Positions 1 through 10,480 of a stretch of DNA of 64,000 nucleotides are shown here, one piece after another. The DNA lies in NCBI GenBank assembly GCA_034336665.1, contig JAPFBE010000032.1, forward strand, positions 2,480,001 to 2,544,000, read 5' to 3'. Positions within the stretch are counted from its first letter, which is position 1. Each line of letters begins with the position of its first letter. This DNA is from Luscinia megarhynchos. Its lineage: Eukaryota; Chordata; Aves; Passeriformes; Turdidae. The notes under the pieces are model-generated. The model made no database searches and was not told the DNA's origin. It worked only from the letters and a program-made list of their open reading frames with translations. The translations under genes were made by a program, and so were the position numbers.

Positions 1-300
1 GCATGTAGTGCTTGCCCTGGCGGGTCTGAGGCAGTGTGATGTAATCAATCTGCCAGGCCCTTCCGTACTTGTACTTGGACCATCGCCCCCTATACCAGAG
101 GGGCTTCACCCGCTTGGCCTGCTTGATGGCAGCGCACGTCTCACAGTCATGGATAACCTGAGAGATGCTGTCCATGGTTAAATCCACCTCACGGTCTCGT
201 GCCCACTTATAGGTGGCGTCTCTGCCCTGATGACCTGAGGCATTGTGGGCCCATCGAGCCAGGAACAATTTTCCCTTGTGTTTTTAACTGAAGTTTATCT
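1..300 (-). pseudogene. pol: ERV-1 integrase, N-terminal zinc-binding domain and start of the catalytic core
   Basis: The reverse complement is open through this stretch and shows the integrase HHCC signature: a pair of histidines (HNASGH) followed after about 30 residues by the cysteine pair CETC. The segment then enters the catalytic core with WQIDYI, whose D is the first of the D,D-35-E triad. The rest of the core and the C-terminal domain lie left of the window. It follows a stop-containing RNase H and so cannot be made from an intact pol. Confidence 0.85.
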
Positions 301-760
301 TTGAGACCTTTATCTGAGCAGCCTGATCTACCTGCTCATTGTGCCGGTGTTTTATATTGTCCCGTTTCTTGGAAACATGAGCATCCACATGACGGACTTT
401 TACGGGTAGCTTGTCTACCTGAGTGGCAATGTCTTTCCACTCATCAGCAGCCCAGATTGGTTTTCTTCTACGTTGCCAGTCAGCCTTTTTCTACCTCTCT
501 AGCCACCCCCACAGAGCATTCGCTACCATCCATGAATCCGTGTAAAGGTAATGCTTTGGCCATTTCTCTCTTTTATCAATGTCTAAGGCCAACTGAACAG
601 CTTTGTGCTCAGCAAGTTGACTTGATCCACCTTCTCTTTTGGTAGCTTGTGCAACCTGTCTTGTGGGGCTTCATATGGCTGCTTTCTACTTTTGGTTCAT
701 CCCCACAATGCCACAGGAACCGTCGGTGAAAAGGGCGTAGCATTTTTCATCTGCTGGCAG
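301..760 (-). pseudogene. pol: ERV-1 RNase H domain with stop codons
   Basis: All four RNase H acidic positions can be located on the minus strand: D in FTDGSC (near 735), E in AEHKAVQ, D in YTDSWMVA and D in NEQVDQAA. In-frame stops follow MNQK (near 686), LER and INFS, among others. The catalytic signature is therefore preserved while the reading frame is dead, as expected for neutral decay. It is directly continuous with the RT connection on one side and integrase on the other. Confidence 0.85.
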
Positions 761-1596
761 TTGGTTGTACGCTGGGGCTTCTTCAGCCCAGGCCACTTGC
801 TTCTGCTCCTCTTCATCAGCAAGACCAAAATCTTCACCTTCTGGCCAATTTGTAATTATTTCCAAAATCCCAGGGCGATTCGGGTTGCCAATATGGCTGG
901 CTGCTGATGAGGGCAATCCACTTGCTCCATGTGGCGTCGGTGGCGTGGTGGGTGAGGGAACCTTTCCTTTGAACATCCACCCCAGCACTGGCAGTCGGGT
1001 GCCAGGGAGAAGCTGTGCTTCTGTGCCAGTCACCTCTGAGGCAGCTTTGAACTCTTTCATAGGCAGCCAGGATTTCCTTCTCTGTGGAGTGTAATTGGCT
1101 TCCAGACCCCTTTGTAACTTCTGCTCCAGAATCACAGGGGGTCGGCCTCGGGTCTCACTCAGGCACCTTCTGCCAAAGGCTCCAGGACAGACCATGGTTC
1201 CCAGCTGCAGAGTAGAGCACACATTTTTTACCTTTGGTCCTGTCCTGACTGGGCCAAGGGCTACTGCATGTGCAATCTCCTGTTTGATTTGGGTGAAGGC
1301 TTGCTGTTGTTCAGGGCCCCAGTGGAAATCGTTCTTCTTGCGGGTGACTAGGTAGAGAGGGCTCACAGTCTGGCTGTACTCAGGGATGTGCATTTCCTAA
1401 AAGCCCATGGCACCTAGGAAAGCTTGTATTTCCTTCTTGCTTGTTGGTGGAGACATTGCAGTGATCTTAGTGATGACCTCAGTGGGGACCTGGCGCTGTC
1501 TATCTTGCCACTTCACTCCCAGGAACTGGATCTCTCGGGCAGGTTCTTTGACTTTGCTCTTTTTAATGGCGAAGCCGGCTCCCAGCAAAATCTGTC
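686..1596 (-). pseudogene. pol: ERV-1 reverse transcriptase C-terminal part (thumb/connection)
   Basis: Two overlapping minus-strand frames (1397-1588 and 686-1393) carry RT thumb and connection sequence: FLGVKWQ, then a PTSKKEIQAFLGAMGFWR-type segment and WGPEQQQAF, typical of the end of retroviral RT before RNase H. The YxDD palm motif is absent because the gene starts only after it. The junction with gag sits near 1596. A stop after GAMGF and a frame change after the connection break it further. Confidence 0.82.
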
Positions 1597-2460
1597 AGTC
1601 AATGAGGGGTCTCCCGGTAAGGCCTGTATAATTTTTGCACAATCAGCATTAGCATTGTGTCTGGCCAGCGGTTTACATAACAACTGCCTCAAAACATCAT
1701 CCTCAACCTGCTTCTCCAGGGCCGCCGCTACCTTCTCAACAAATTGTAAGAATGGTTCTCGGGGGCCCTGAGTAATTTTCACATACCTTGGCTTAGGAGC
1801 TGCAGCCTCTATTGTTTTTAAAATTTCTGCAAAGCCTATTTTTTAGCATTGCTCAAGAACCAGAGGTTCCCAGGTGGCCTGAAAATCAGGGCTAGCAAAA
1901 CGAAACTGACCCAGCAAAACTTCTCGGCCCACAGCATACCTGGGGTCCTCCCGGGGCCGTCCCATATTGTCTGCAGCGGCCCTGTCAGCTATATGCATCC
2001 AAGTGTCTTCAAACACTCTGAACTGCACCGGCTGAAATAGCACCTGGGCTATATGTCTGATATCATAGGGTGCTAACAGGTCTGTATTCAGCACTCTAAG
2101 AATTTGCATAACTTGCGAGGAACAAAGCCCAAATCGTGCTACCTTATTTTGCAAATCTTGAATAACACGCCAAGCAAGTGGGTCGTGCCTGTCCTGCTGT
2201 CCCGTATTTGGAACACCTTTGAAGACAGGAAAAACTTGAACCCCTCCTGTCCCCTGGGCATCCTCATTACAGCCCTGTGACAGGTCGTCCCCAGGGACTG
2301 GGCAAAGCTCAGCGGGGTCAACCTGGACACCCTCCTCCATCCGGAGAACACGTCCCTTTGGCATTCCCACCTTGTCTAAGAGGTCCCAGTCCCCCTTATG
2401 CAGTGCTCTTATCCTGACTGCCTCCCAAACACTGTGGGGATTTCTTGGTCTCACAGTCAC
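1597..2460 (-). pseudogene. gag: ERV-1 gag capsid (N- and C-terminal domains)
   Basis: The frame 1843-2460 encodes a capsid N-terminal domain of the alpha/betaretrovirus type, with DPLAWRVIQDLQNKVARFGL followed by a helix pair ending in FRVFEDTW. The frame 1513-1782 continues with the major homology region in the form QGPREPFLQFV and the capsid C-terminal helices. A frame break separates the two. Capsid should be followed by a CCHC nucleocapsid. Instead the sequence switches near 1596 to RT, so the zinc knuckles are deleted. Confidence 0.82.
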
Positions 2461-3450
2461 TTAACACGGGGGGAGCGTCCGCAGCCTACTCAGAGGGGAA
2501 GATGTGGGATCACTGCCGCTCCTGCTGGTCGAAAAGAGACCACGCCTTTGGCGAAAGGGGGGTGCAGTTCATGGATGTCCGTGGCACGGGACCGGAGCGG
2601 TGGGAGATGTCACAGCAGCCACCGGCATCGCTGAAGAAGGCTCAGTCGCAGATGCGGGAACGGCGGCGTCGTCCGTTGTCAGCGAGGCAGGACATGGCCC
2701 TGGAAATGACGGGGGGCCCAATGGCATTCCGGAAGGGCCAGAGGGGGAGCCCGGAACTTCTGGGTTAGTAGGACCTGACGCCAGAGGCCACGCAGTAGGC
2801 GGCACTGGCCCTGCCTCCACGGCCGGGCCACCCGCGCCCTGTGGCAGTTCCGCGTAGATGTTTGCGTAGGGCATCAGTGCCACGTGCAGAGTAGCGGTTT
2901 GCTCTGTCATGGCAGCTAGCATTTGCACCACCACGTCAAGTGGAATAGCTGGTGTTTGCACTGTCTCCGCTGGCAATGGGGGGGCGGTGGGCATGGTGAT
3001 GTCAGCGAGCGACTGTCTCTGTGTCTGTCCCGACCCTGCCCCCCGGGGAATGGATGCTGCGGGGTCTTGTGGGGCAAATGGAGGGGGCCACCCGGGGTTG
3101 CTCGTGCTTTGTCGGTCCAACTCCACTGGCGAGGGGTACACTGGTTGAACAAAGTCTTTTGGAGAAGGATAAATGGGTGGAACATAGTCATTAGGTGACG
3201 AATATTTCGCCCGGGGAGGCTTTGGGCAAGAAAGCTTTGGGCGGGGCAACTCTGGCTTCGGGAACTTCCCGGGATGGCAGACAGAGTCTTCCTCGCTCTG
3301 TTCTGAATCTGTTTCACTCCGTTCAGGGCCTGTTTCACCCTCCTCCTCCATTAAGCTTTGATTAATAATCGCCCAGGTGTTTAACAGAAGGGAAAGTGAG
3401 ACGTCCCCTCCCTGCAGGGCTCCATATAATCGGTCCCCCAACTCTCCCTA
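2461..3450 (-). pseudogene. gag: ERV-1 gag matrix C-terminus and proline-rich linker
   Basis: A 290-codon minus frame (2569-3441) begins inside a matrix-like helix (LYGALQGGDVSLSLLLNTW), passes an acidic stretch (ETGPERSETDSEQSEED) and then a long proline-rich region with repeated YPSP units. This matches the linker between matrix and capsid. The initiator region is missing: upstream of about 3450 the sequence is LTR. A frame break lies between 2461 and 2569. Confidence 0.72.
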
Positions 3451-3642
3451 TGCTTTCAAAGAATACTGCACTTCTATTTTAATTTTCCTAGTAAAAGACT
3501 GTTATTCCTAATTCCCATATCTTTGCCTGAGAGCCCCTTAATTTCAAAATTATAATAATTTGGAGGGAGGGGATTTGCATTCTCCATTTCAAAGAGAAGC
3601 TTCTGCCTTTATTGGTAGACACCTGTCCTTTAAACCAGGACA
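3450..3642 (-). mobile_element. Partial LTR of ERV-1 (first ~190 nt)
   Basis: The minus strand from 3642 starts TGTCCTGGTTTAAAGGACAG and continues in close alignment with the first ~190 nt of the solo LTR at 20466-21152 (shared AATAAAGGCAGAA, TTATTATAATTTT and CTCTCAGGCA blocks). The rest of the LTR is absent and gag matrix sequence follows directly. This links ERV-1 to the family of that solo LTR. Confidence 0.78.
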
Positions 3643-3899
3643 TGGATGCAATGTTTCCCTTTTTCAGTCTCCATGGAATTCACCTGACAGCCATGACTTT
3701 ACAAATATCATGGACAGATGCTTGTCAACTATATCAACCAATTCCCTCTGTTGCCTAGAAAGGCTGCTCTGGAACAAAGACTAGACAGAGTTTAAAGGAA
3801 TAAAATAGGTATTCATTGAAAGTCCTTAAAAGGATGCATCTTGGGCAGTACAAGAGCGTGCCAGGGGCTGCACCCAGGTTGAATCCAAGATAGATCCCA
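3643..3899. repeat. LTR-like remnant left of the R2 fragment
   Basis: No coding potential is seen. The last ~110 bp (from about 3790, rich in GGGCAGTACAAGAGCG and GGCTGCACCCAGG-like blocks) resemble the U5 part of avian ERVL-like LTRs as I know them. The sequence stops resembling an LTR at about 3891-3900, where the R2-like reading frame begins. Assignment is from pattern only. Confidence 0.4.
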
Positions 3900-4382
3900 G
3901 TGACGCAGGACGCCCGGATCAAGAGGCACAATTACATCTGCGAAGTGCTTCTTGAGGAGGCGAAAAAGAAGGACTGGGTAGTATTCAAGGAACCGCACAT
4001 AAGGGATACCACCAAGGAACTGTACAAGCCTGATCTGATATTTGTGAAGGACGCCCGTGCACTTGTGGTGGATGTGACAGTACGATACGAATCAGCCAAA
4101 ACATCGCTAGATGATGCCGCTGCGGAGAAAGTGAACAAGTACAAGCATTTAGAGACTGAGGTACGGAACCTCACCAACGCAAAGGACGTTGCTTTTATGG
4201 GCTTTCCCCTTGGAGCGCGGGGGAAATGGCATCAGAAAAACTTTGACCTTTTGGCAACTCTGGGCCTCTCTAAGTCGAGGCAAGAGAAAATCGCCAGGAC
4301 TTTATCCACAACAGCGCTCATGTCATCTGTGGACATTGTACATATGTTTGCCAGTAGGGCCAGAAAATTAGGAAGTTCATGA
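3900..4382 (+). pseudogene. R2-type retrotransposon fragment: restriction-like endonuclease domain, 5'-truncated
   Basis: A 160-codon frame with no internal stop encodes the C-terminal endonuclease of an R2-clade non-LTR retrotransposon. It has RHNYIC, then EPH, then the PD-(D/E)XK core KPDLIF with PD followed after 12 residues by D in VVDVTV, and a lysine-rich KVNKYKH helix downstream. No ATG lies near its start, and an in-frame TAG sits at 3891-3893 in the flanking LTR-like DNA, so this is the truncated end of a longer ORF, not a gene. R2 elements normally sit in 28S rRNA genes, where this domain nicks the target, and R2 has been reported in some birds. The open frame suggests a fairly recent insertion. 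It could alternatively be another restriction-endonuclease-type LINE close to R2. Confidence 0.8.
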
Positions 4383-4512
4383 ATAGTTAATTTTCTTTCT
4401 GTTTGTTGTTTGTAGTGTCCAGTTTGTAGTATGTTTGTAATTTTGTACGTTTTTTGTACTGTTTTGCATGTTTCAATGTAATTTAAAAAAACCCACAATA
4501 AAAAAGACATTA
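4383..4512 (+). repeat. Probable 3' UTR of the R2-like fragment
   Basis: After the TGA the sequence is T-rich with repeated TTTGTA units and ends near AATTTAAAAAAACCCACAATAAAAAAG. This fits a retrotransposon 3' UTR ending in an A-rich tail. I could not find a clear target-site duplication or any 28S rDNA sequence on either side. Confidence 0.45.
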
Positions 4513-5374
4513 GCTAGGGACGTAGGGCAGCCACAAGCCAGTTAGGTAACTGATAGTGAGCAGGGACAGGACTTTTTATTTCATAACACGTCAATTACCA
4601 CCCGAATTGGACCAATTTACTGGATTTGTCCAAAGTGGACGGGCCACTTAACCCGGAAAAGGAACATATATTACTTATATGTGTTCGAAAAATAGAAAGT
4701 ATCACCACTCACAGATCCCAATGGTGTCCTGTTGATCTTCTGGTCTTCCTGAGGGTGAAGGCCCCCCAAAAAAGCATAGAATCCAATGGGTTAATATACG
4801 CTCAGGCCAGGTGGCAATGTCCAGGTACTTCCCCTAAAGGAGGGGATAGTTTCTTGCAGCAGACTCTGGATTTGTTGCATCACGTGCAATCCTGTGGTGC
4901 AAGGCCTCTGGGGAGCGCTTTCAAACATCTTTGATGGATTATGACACCCCCTCAGTTGTCTCATGTTAATGTCTTGTGGATGTGGCCTGTGGGGTTAGGG
5001 GATTCCACAACTGGGGCAGTTTGTGTAAGGGAGGGTAGGTATTCACTGCCTCTGACCAGAGGTCATGCCACACGCCCAAAACCTCCCCTCTCTTAGTTTC
5101 AGGGGGGAGCCTGTGTAAACCTGGCTTCTGTGGTCTCCCCCACCCCAAATCCAGCCAGAGGTGACTCTCAGCATGGCTGCTGGGTTTGGCTCTCATTCTT
5201 TTTCTTGTTTACTTGTTTCCTTCTCCCTGGGCCTGGGATGATTGAAGAATGGGTTTCTAATCAGCTGTTTGACTTTCAGTCCAAAGTTCCAGTCAGACAT
5301 CTTTTAGGCAGGGATGGGCTTCTTCATACAGTTTTGCTATAATGGGCAAAACTTTATATCAGTGTTTGAGACAT
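4513..5374. repeat. Repeat-derived region, probably LTR remnants
   Basis: The sequence after the R2-like tail (CTAGGGACGTAGGGCAGCC onward) has LTR-like base composition and no supported gene. Around 4966-5240 is a GC-richer block that may be decayed ERV. No boundaries or duplications could be fixed. Confidence 0.3.
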
Positions 5375-6185
5375 GAACTATTTCAGTCTCTGACGCAGTA
5401 CAGACCATGATGAAGCAGCTGTGCCTCTGCAGCCCATGGAGGTTAATGCAGAGATCCACCTGCAGCCTATGGAGGACACCCATGTTGGAGCATGTGGATG
5501 CCTGAAAGAAGGTTGTGACCCTGTGGGAATCCCATGCTGGAGAAGGCTGCTGGCAGGACCTGGGCCTTGTGGGAAGGATGCCCACAGTGGAGCAGTTTTG
5601 TTGGCAGGACTTGTGATCCCATGGAGGATCCACACTGGTGCAGCCTGTTCCTTAAGGACAGCACTCCATGGAAAGGACTCACGCTGGAGCAGTTTGTGAA
5701 GGGTTGAAGCCTGTGGGAAGGACTCATGCTGGAGAAGTTTGTGGAGGACTGCCTCCTGTCGGAGAGACCCCATGTTAGAGCAGGGTAAGGACTTCTTTAC
5801 CTGAGGAGGAAATAGTGGCAGAAACGTGTGATGAACTGGTCATAACCCGCATGCTCCATCTCCCTGCCCTGCTGTGGGGGGAAGGAGGCAGACAATCATG
5901 TATAAAGTTAAGCCTGGGAAAGAGGAAGGGGTGTGGGGGGGAGGTGGTTTTTTTAGGATTTGTTTTACTTCTCATTATCCTGCTCTGGTTTTGATTGTTA
6001 ATACATTCAACTCATTTCCCTAAGTCTGTTTTGCCCATGACAGTAATCGATGAGTGATGTCTCCCCATCCTTATCTTAGTTCATGAACCTTTTGCTATAT
6101 TTCCTCTCCCCTGTCCAGTAGAGGAGGGGAGTGATAGAGTGGCTTTGGTGGGTATCTGGCATCCAGCCAGGATCAAACCACCACA
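5375..6185 (-). mobile_element. ERVL-like solo LTR with internal tandem units
   Basis: The minus strand begins at 6185 with TGTGGTGGTTTGATCCTGG and shares its first ~70 nt with the + strand LTR at 34165. Between about 5420 and 5770 it carries repeated 25-45 bp units around GTGGGAAGGACTCA and CATGCTGGAG-like cores, a known style of avian ERVL LTRs. The 3' boundary near 5375 is not sharp and may be truncated. Confidence 0.7.
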
Positions 6186-6889
6186 GATGCATGTGTATTT
6201 TTCCTTTTCAAGCACTGACAACTTAATGAGCCAATCACAAATAAGATCTCTGGAGTTCTGAGAGGAGGATGAGCAAGTAAATCAAAATAGCTTCAGGGAA
6301 GAAGTAATGCAGCATTTGTAGTCTTAAGCATCTGATGTTAACCAAACAAAAGCTGATACCTTTTGATCAAGATGGAAGCAAACTGATTAATCCCATTTTT
6401 AGAAGTCATCTCACTGAGGACAATAACGATGGCAATAGAGTCTATTTTAGAACTGATTGCAGATGCAGTGATAGCTACACATTGTTGTATCCTTAGGGTG
6501 TTGTTTGTTTTTTTTTTAACTCTGAAATGAGTAACATAGTGAAACTTCTTTGTGCTGTGTGGTACAGGTTTTAAAAAACCTTGTGCCAACACTGAAATAT
6601 GGATTCGAGTTCAAAAAATACAGTTGCATATGTTTAGGACCCACAAACTTAACAGGAAATAAATGCATTTATTTAGGAGATTTTTATGTAATATTGTTCT
6701 GTATTCTTGTATATTTAATAACAATTTTAACATTTTATTTCAAAGAAAGAGGATATATGATGATTAGCTCAATGAAAAAGCTTAGGAAAGCTTTTTTTCA
6801 TCACTTCTCATTTGGGAGATTATTGGTTGAGGCAAAATGGACTCATAGTCAGTCCTAGTTTATAAGCAGCCTTCCCCATTCCTGTCACC
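6186..6889. other. AT-rich intronic DNA, nothing recognised
   Basis: No exon, RNA gene or repeat end was recognised. The frames here are short and without coding character. Confidence 0.5.
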
Positions 6890-7440
6890 TAATTAGTTTG
6901 TCCTGGCATTTCTGTGTGTGTTAAAAATGGAAGTGACTCTTTTGGCCATCCTCTCTGCTTGATCTGAATCAACCAACCCCTACAGCTGATTACTGGATGA
7001 CCTGCCATAGTGTGTAAGCTGTTAGTAGATATCTGTCTTAGAATTTTTGTCCCAAACGTGGGCCTTCTGCCCTGTGTGCAGCGCCAATTCACACACCGAG
7101 ACAAGGTACTTCTATTTCTTTGTTCTAGTAGGCACAAAGTAGGGAGCTGGGTGGTAACCCGCAAAAGGCTGGCTCCCCAATCATCAAAGCTTTATGTTAT
7201 TTATACATTTTTAGCAAACAAAGGCATTAATGTTTATTGGCTACAAGTTACACAATTGTTTTATTAATTAGTATTCCACCTCCTATTGGTTAATGATTCT
7301 CTTGCTTCTCATGCTAATTAGTCCATATGCTCAGTCTTCCTCTTCTTTTGGGTCAATGAGTTTCTTGGGTCAGTGGTCTGAGTCAGTGGTCACGATCTAC
7401 CCCTGCCAGAATTACTTTTTTACCCATTCGGACCTGATTT
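6890..7440 (-). mobile_element. ERVK-like LTR with adjoining leader fragment
   Basis: Reading the minus strand from about 7440 gives a U3 with AGCCAATAAAC, a TATA box (TATAAATAAC near 7200), the sequence AAAGCTTTGATGATTGGGG, and an R/U5 ending in CGGTGTGTGAATTGGCGC near 7080. The next bases (GGCCCACGTTTGGGAC) resemble a class II primer-binding region, so 6890-7070 is probably the start of a truncated ERV leader. No matching second LTR was found. Confidence 0.55.
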
Positions 7441-7793
7441 CAACACAGTTGCTGAATTCACTTTATTAGTTTCTTCCTTTTCTTGGGAGTTCTGCCAAAT
7501 GTCCTTGTGGCCTGTAAATTCTGCATTCTTTCTGTCCACTGTCAGTGGTTCATCCTTCTCCCCAAGCTTTGGTAGCCCCCCCCCTAGGTCTGAGATCATT
7601 GAAGCATGTCAAGCTCTAAACCTTAAAAAGTCAATTATACCAACAAGTAATTTATATTTCTATACCTGGATGTCAGTGTGCCCTTAATGTTTTGTGTAAG
7701 CATAGTAAAGTTGTGAACACATAATTTAGCAATGGGCTATCATTTTATTGAATGACAGCTTCCAGTATTCATACCTTTGTATCATAATAAAGA
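7441..7793. other. Intronic DNA left of ERV-2, nothing recognised
   Basis: No gene or repeat recognised. It ends in the GGGGG that forms one side of the ERV-2 target duplication. Confidence 0.45.
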
Positions 7794-7798
7794 GGGGG

Positions 7799-8102
7799 TT
7801 ATCAATGACTGAGAGAGAGACAGGGACTACTGAATCATGATCAGAATCCAAATTTTGCTGTGTGTTACATATGGTTATATACCATTTACAGGAAGACTAG
7901 TAATTTTTACTACAATAATTTAGTTAAACATCACACAGACAAACTTTACATTTCTACTTAGTAAAATCTTCTTTCCTGTCAGCCAGACTTGATCCAATCT
8001 TCTTGTAATCTTCAGAGCTCTGTTTGCTCTTGCCAAGGCATCTTGGTTATCAAGCTGCATATGCTGATTAAATCTATAGCGCTACCAGTCTGAGTTACCA
8101 TA
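7799..8102 (-). mobile_element. ERV-2 3' LTR
   Basis: 304 bp, aligned end to end with 14161-14464. On the minus strand it begins TATGGTAACTCAG directly after the purine tract and ends CAGTCATTGATAA. The env frame continues about 40 codons into it and ends at a stop near 8012. Confidence 0.9.
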
Positions 8103-8640
8103 TCTCCCCCGTTCTTTTGAAATAAAAATACACTCTTAAATGACTTGTCTATTAAATTTTTCACACACTGTAAAATACCAGGAATAACTACTACAATGCA
8201 TAATATAATGCCTAATGCATATAAGCCTACTTTAACCAAATTCCTAACCCAACCAGTGAATCCCCAGTCTCCCAGGAGCTGATTTAGGCAGTCATACCCA
8301 TCATCTACTTGCAGCTTGTTTAAACCTTCTTTCAGGGCTTGAATGCTGGCATAAATGGACTGGGAGTAGTCAGAAAAGTTAAGGCAACACATTCCGTCAA
8401 ATTCCTCACAGCCATGTCCTTGTGCTAAAAGCAAAAAGTCTATTGCTGCTCTATTTTGCAAAGTAGAATGTCTAACAGAATCAACATCAGTTAAAAGTCC
8501 AGTTAATGCTAAGGATGTAGCATTAGTTTGTTTAGCAAGTCAACAGTCTAATCAGTTAAGTAAACCTAAGGCTTTTGCTGCTGCTACACCAGGGGTAAAA
8601 AATGATGCTGTCCATCACTGTCCCCTAGACCAAAAATCAA
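8012..8640 (-). pseudogene. env: ERV-2 env transmembrane subunit (TM)
   Basis: The minus frame 8012-8461 encodes most of a TM subunit: an LQNRAAIDFLLL immunosuppressive-type segment, C-EEFDGM-CC (CX6CC), a coiled region, WGFTGW, a hydrophobic membrane span (about 22 residues around LYALGIILCIVVVIPGI) and a short tail ending beyond the LTR start. The preceding part up to about 8640 shows an AAKALG-like fusion-peptide region but is interrupted by stops. The same motif order is seen in ERV-3, so the two proviruses carry related envelopes. Confidence 0.85.
8103..8113 (-). promoter_or_regulatory. ERV-2 polypurine tract
   Basis: The minus strand reads AACGGGGGAGA immediately upstream of the 3' LTR, the usual site and composition of the plus-strand primer of reverse transcription. 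Confidence 0.75.
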
Positions 8641-9298
8641 GCTTGTCATCACAATCTTTGTCAAAAACATGTAAGGTTCTCTTAATTCTAGAGGGATATT
8701 TATGTTGAAAAAGTCATGGACATGTTTGGGGTTAAAAGGAATAATTGCCCAAGGCTACATGGTCCTCCTTTAATATGCGATGGGATGGCAGGCCAGGCCC
8801 TGTCCCCGCAGACTAGAAATACTCCAGGAGGTAAAGGAGAATTGGTTGAGCGAGAAATTATCCCAGATGTCTAATTACATCAAGCAGTAGTATTTTTATA
8901 CACAGGGTGGTGAGGGGAAACATCCCAACCCTTAGACTGATTTTTCCCAGAATAATTAAACCTTACACAAAAATCCATTTTCACTGAGCCCAGAAGTTCT
9001 AACTCCTGTGGCTTAAGGAACGCCAGGGAAGGATAAGGAGCCCATTGTCCCAGGTGTCAGCATGATTGCAGTTTTGCAACATGGTATTTGCCTGAGGCAG
9101 GCAAGGCAAATTGTCTCTGGACAGAGCAACAAGGCAGGTTGAAAAGGGATTATCAGGGGATGCAGTGGACAAACACAATGTATCTTGTCCTGTAACATTT
9201 GCTAAGGTTACCCAGACATTTATTTTCGGTTGGTTAACAGGCCAGGTCTGAGCACTAGAAACAATTCCCAGTAAATACCATAATATTTGGAAAGTCAT
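8641..9298 (-). pseudogene. env: ERV-2 env surface subunit (SU), degenerate
   Basis: The frame starts with Met at 9298 and a hydrophobic signal-like segment (FQILWYLLGIVSSAQTW), followed by NVWVTLANVTGQDTLCLSTA and CLVALS, matching in order and spacing the start of the ERV-3 envelope (NVWVTLAQ...CLSTAAA...CLVG). It breaks at 8999, after which only decayed SU sequence remains. Confidence 0.75.
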
Positions 9299-9568
9299 TG
9301 TTTTTCCTTATTCTCAGTGGCAGTAAGCAACTGCTCTGGTGTAATTTCCAATTGTTCAGGTAGACCAAACTTATACCCACACACCAGCTGTTGAATTTGT
9401 ATGGAGTACTGGTTCTTCCAGATGGGACAACCTAACCCTGTAAACCCTGATGCCTTTAGGTAATCCGAACCATTTTCCCAAGGACGTGAGTCAATTAAAC
9501 ACGTATTGATGTGGTGATGAAGTCCTGTTCATGAGGGTCCTAATCTGATATTGGTATTACTGTTTAAT
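9299..9568 (-). other. Pol-env junction of ERV-2
   Basis: Region between the end of integrase and the env start. No open frame was found. It probably holds decayed pol end or env leader sequence. Confidence 0.4.
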
Positions 9569-10480
9569 CCTCAAGTGTTGCAATCAGGGGTTCTTGAAAT
9601 GTCTTCACATTCTTTGTTGGAATCCATTTGGGACCATTCTCTGTGAAGACACACGAAAAGCCTCCTTCCTAGGTGATCAAAGGATAAGGCCCCAATATTT
9701 TACCAGATTCTGGGTCATTTACTAAAACAGAGGGCTTTTCCTTTAGTTGCAATGTTGAATTACCGTTAAAATGATGAGCAATTGGTGGATTGGGGTGCAT
9801 AAAAGAAAAATTCAATAAGTTACAAGCATAAAGGGCTTTCTGCACTCTCTCGGCAGGGGTGCCATCTCCACCTCTCCCTTTCTGTTGTATTAAGAGACCC
9901 TTGAGAGAACTCATTCAATGATAGATTAGCCTTTTGGGGAATGAGAAATACCTGTTTTGTGAGTAATTCCTCATAAAGCAAAAAAGGTAGCAACTGAATG
10001 GGAAGTATAAGCTGGGGCATTATCTATTTTTACCTCAGAAGGTATACCAAGAGTTGCAAAAGCAACAGTAAAGTGTTTACAGACATCTTTAGCTGTTTCC
10101 TCTGAAGGGGCTGATGCAAAAAGAGCACCAGAAAAGGTGTCAATAGAGGAATGGATGTATTTTAAATGGCCAAACTCAGAAAAATGGGTAACATCTGTCT
10201 GCCAGATTTAAAGGCTTTGAAGCCCTCTGGGATTAATACCTCCTGCAACAGAGGGAAAGGAACACAATTGGGAGTCAGGACAAACAGTGATAATTGCTGA
10301 AGCTTGGGATTTAGTAATGCCAAAGTTTCGAATCAAAGCAGCAGCATTCTGGTGAAAAAAGGAATGGCTCAATTTAACCTGCTCCATCTTATTAGGTAGG
10401 ACAGGATTTTGTACAGGCATTGCGAAAAGATCAGCCTGCCTGTTCCCTTCAGCCAAAAATCCGGTAATGTCTGTATGCAA
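9569..10480 (-). pseudogene. pol: ERV-2 integrase with catalytic triad and stops
   Basis: The zinc-binding part (10208-10480) shows the histidine pair in HSFFHQN and a C-containing segment ITVCPDSQ whose second cysteine of the CX2C pair is replaced. The core shows D in WQTDVTH, D in VKIDNAPAY and E in SIIE, spaced as D,D-35-E, but with stops before and around them. The C-terminal SH3-like part (9569-9914) has a stop at 9669, apparently replacing the tryptophan of ITWGRGYA seen in ERV-3. Non-functional. Confidence 0.85.

Larger units (their letters stand above)
1..3642 (-). mobile_element. ERV-1: internally deleted endogenous retrovirus, open at the left edge
   Basis: Reading the minus strand from 3642 downward gives a partial LTR (about 3450-3642), gag matrix C-terminus and proline-rich region, capsid, then a direct jump into the end of reverse transcriptase, RNase H and the integrase zinc-binding domain, which runs off the window at base 1. 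Nucleocapsid, protease and the RT fingers/palm are missing, as are most of the LTR, the primer-binding site and the start of gag. Several frameshifts and stops make it non-coding. The capsid looks alpha/betaretrovirus-like (class II). The pol fragment belongs to a family common in bird genomes whose class I assign with less confidence. Confidence 0.88.

Noticed and set aside
3560..3784. 74-codon + frame
   Set aside because: Antisense of the ERV-1 LTR fragment and flank.
4232..4510. 92-codon minus frame
   Set aside because: Antisense shadow of the R2-like ORF and its 3' UTR.
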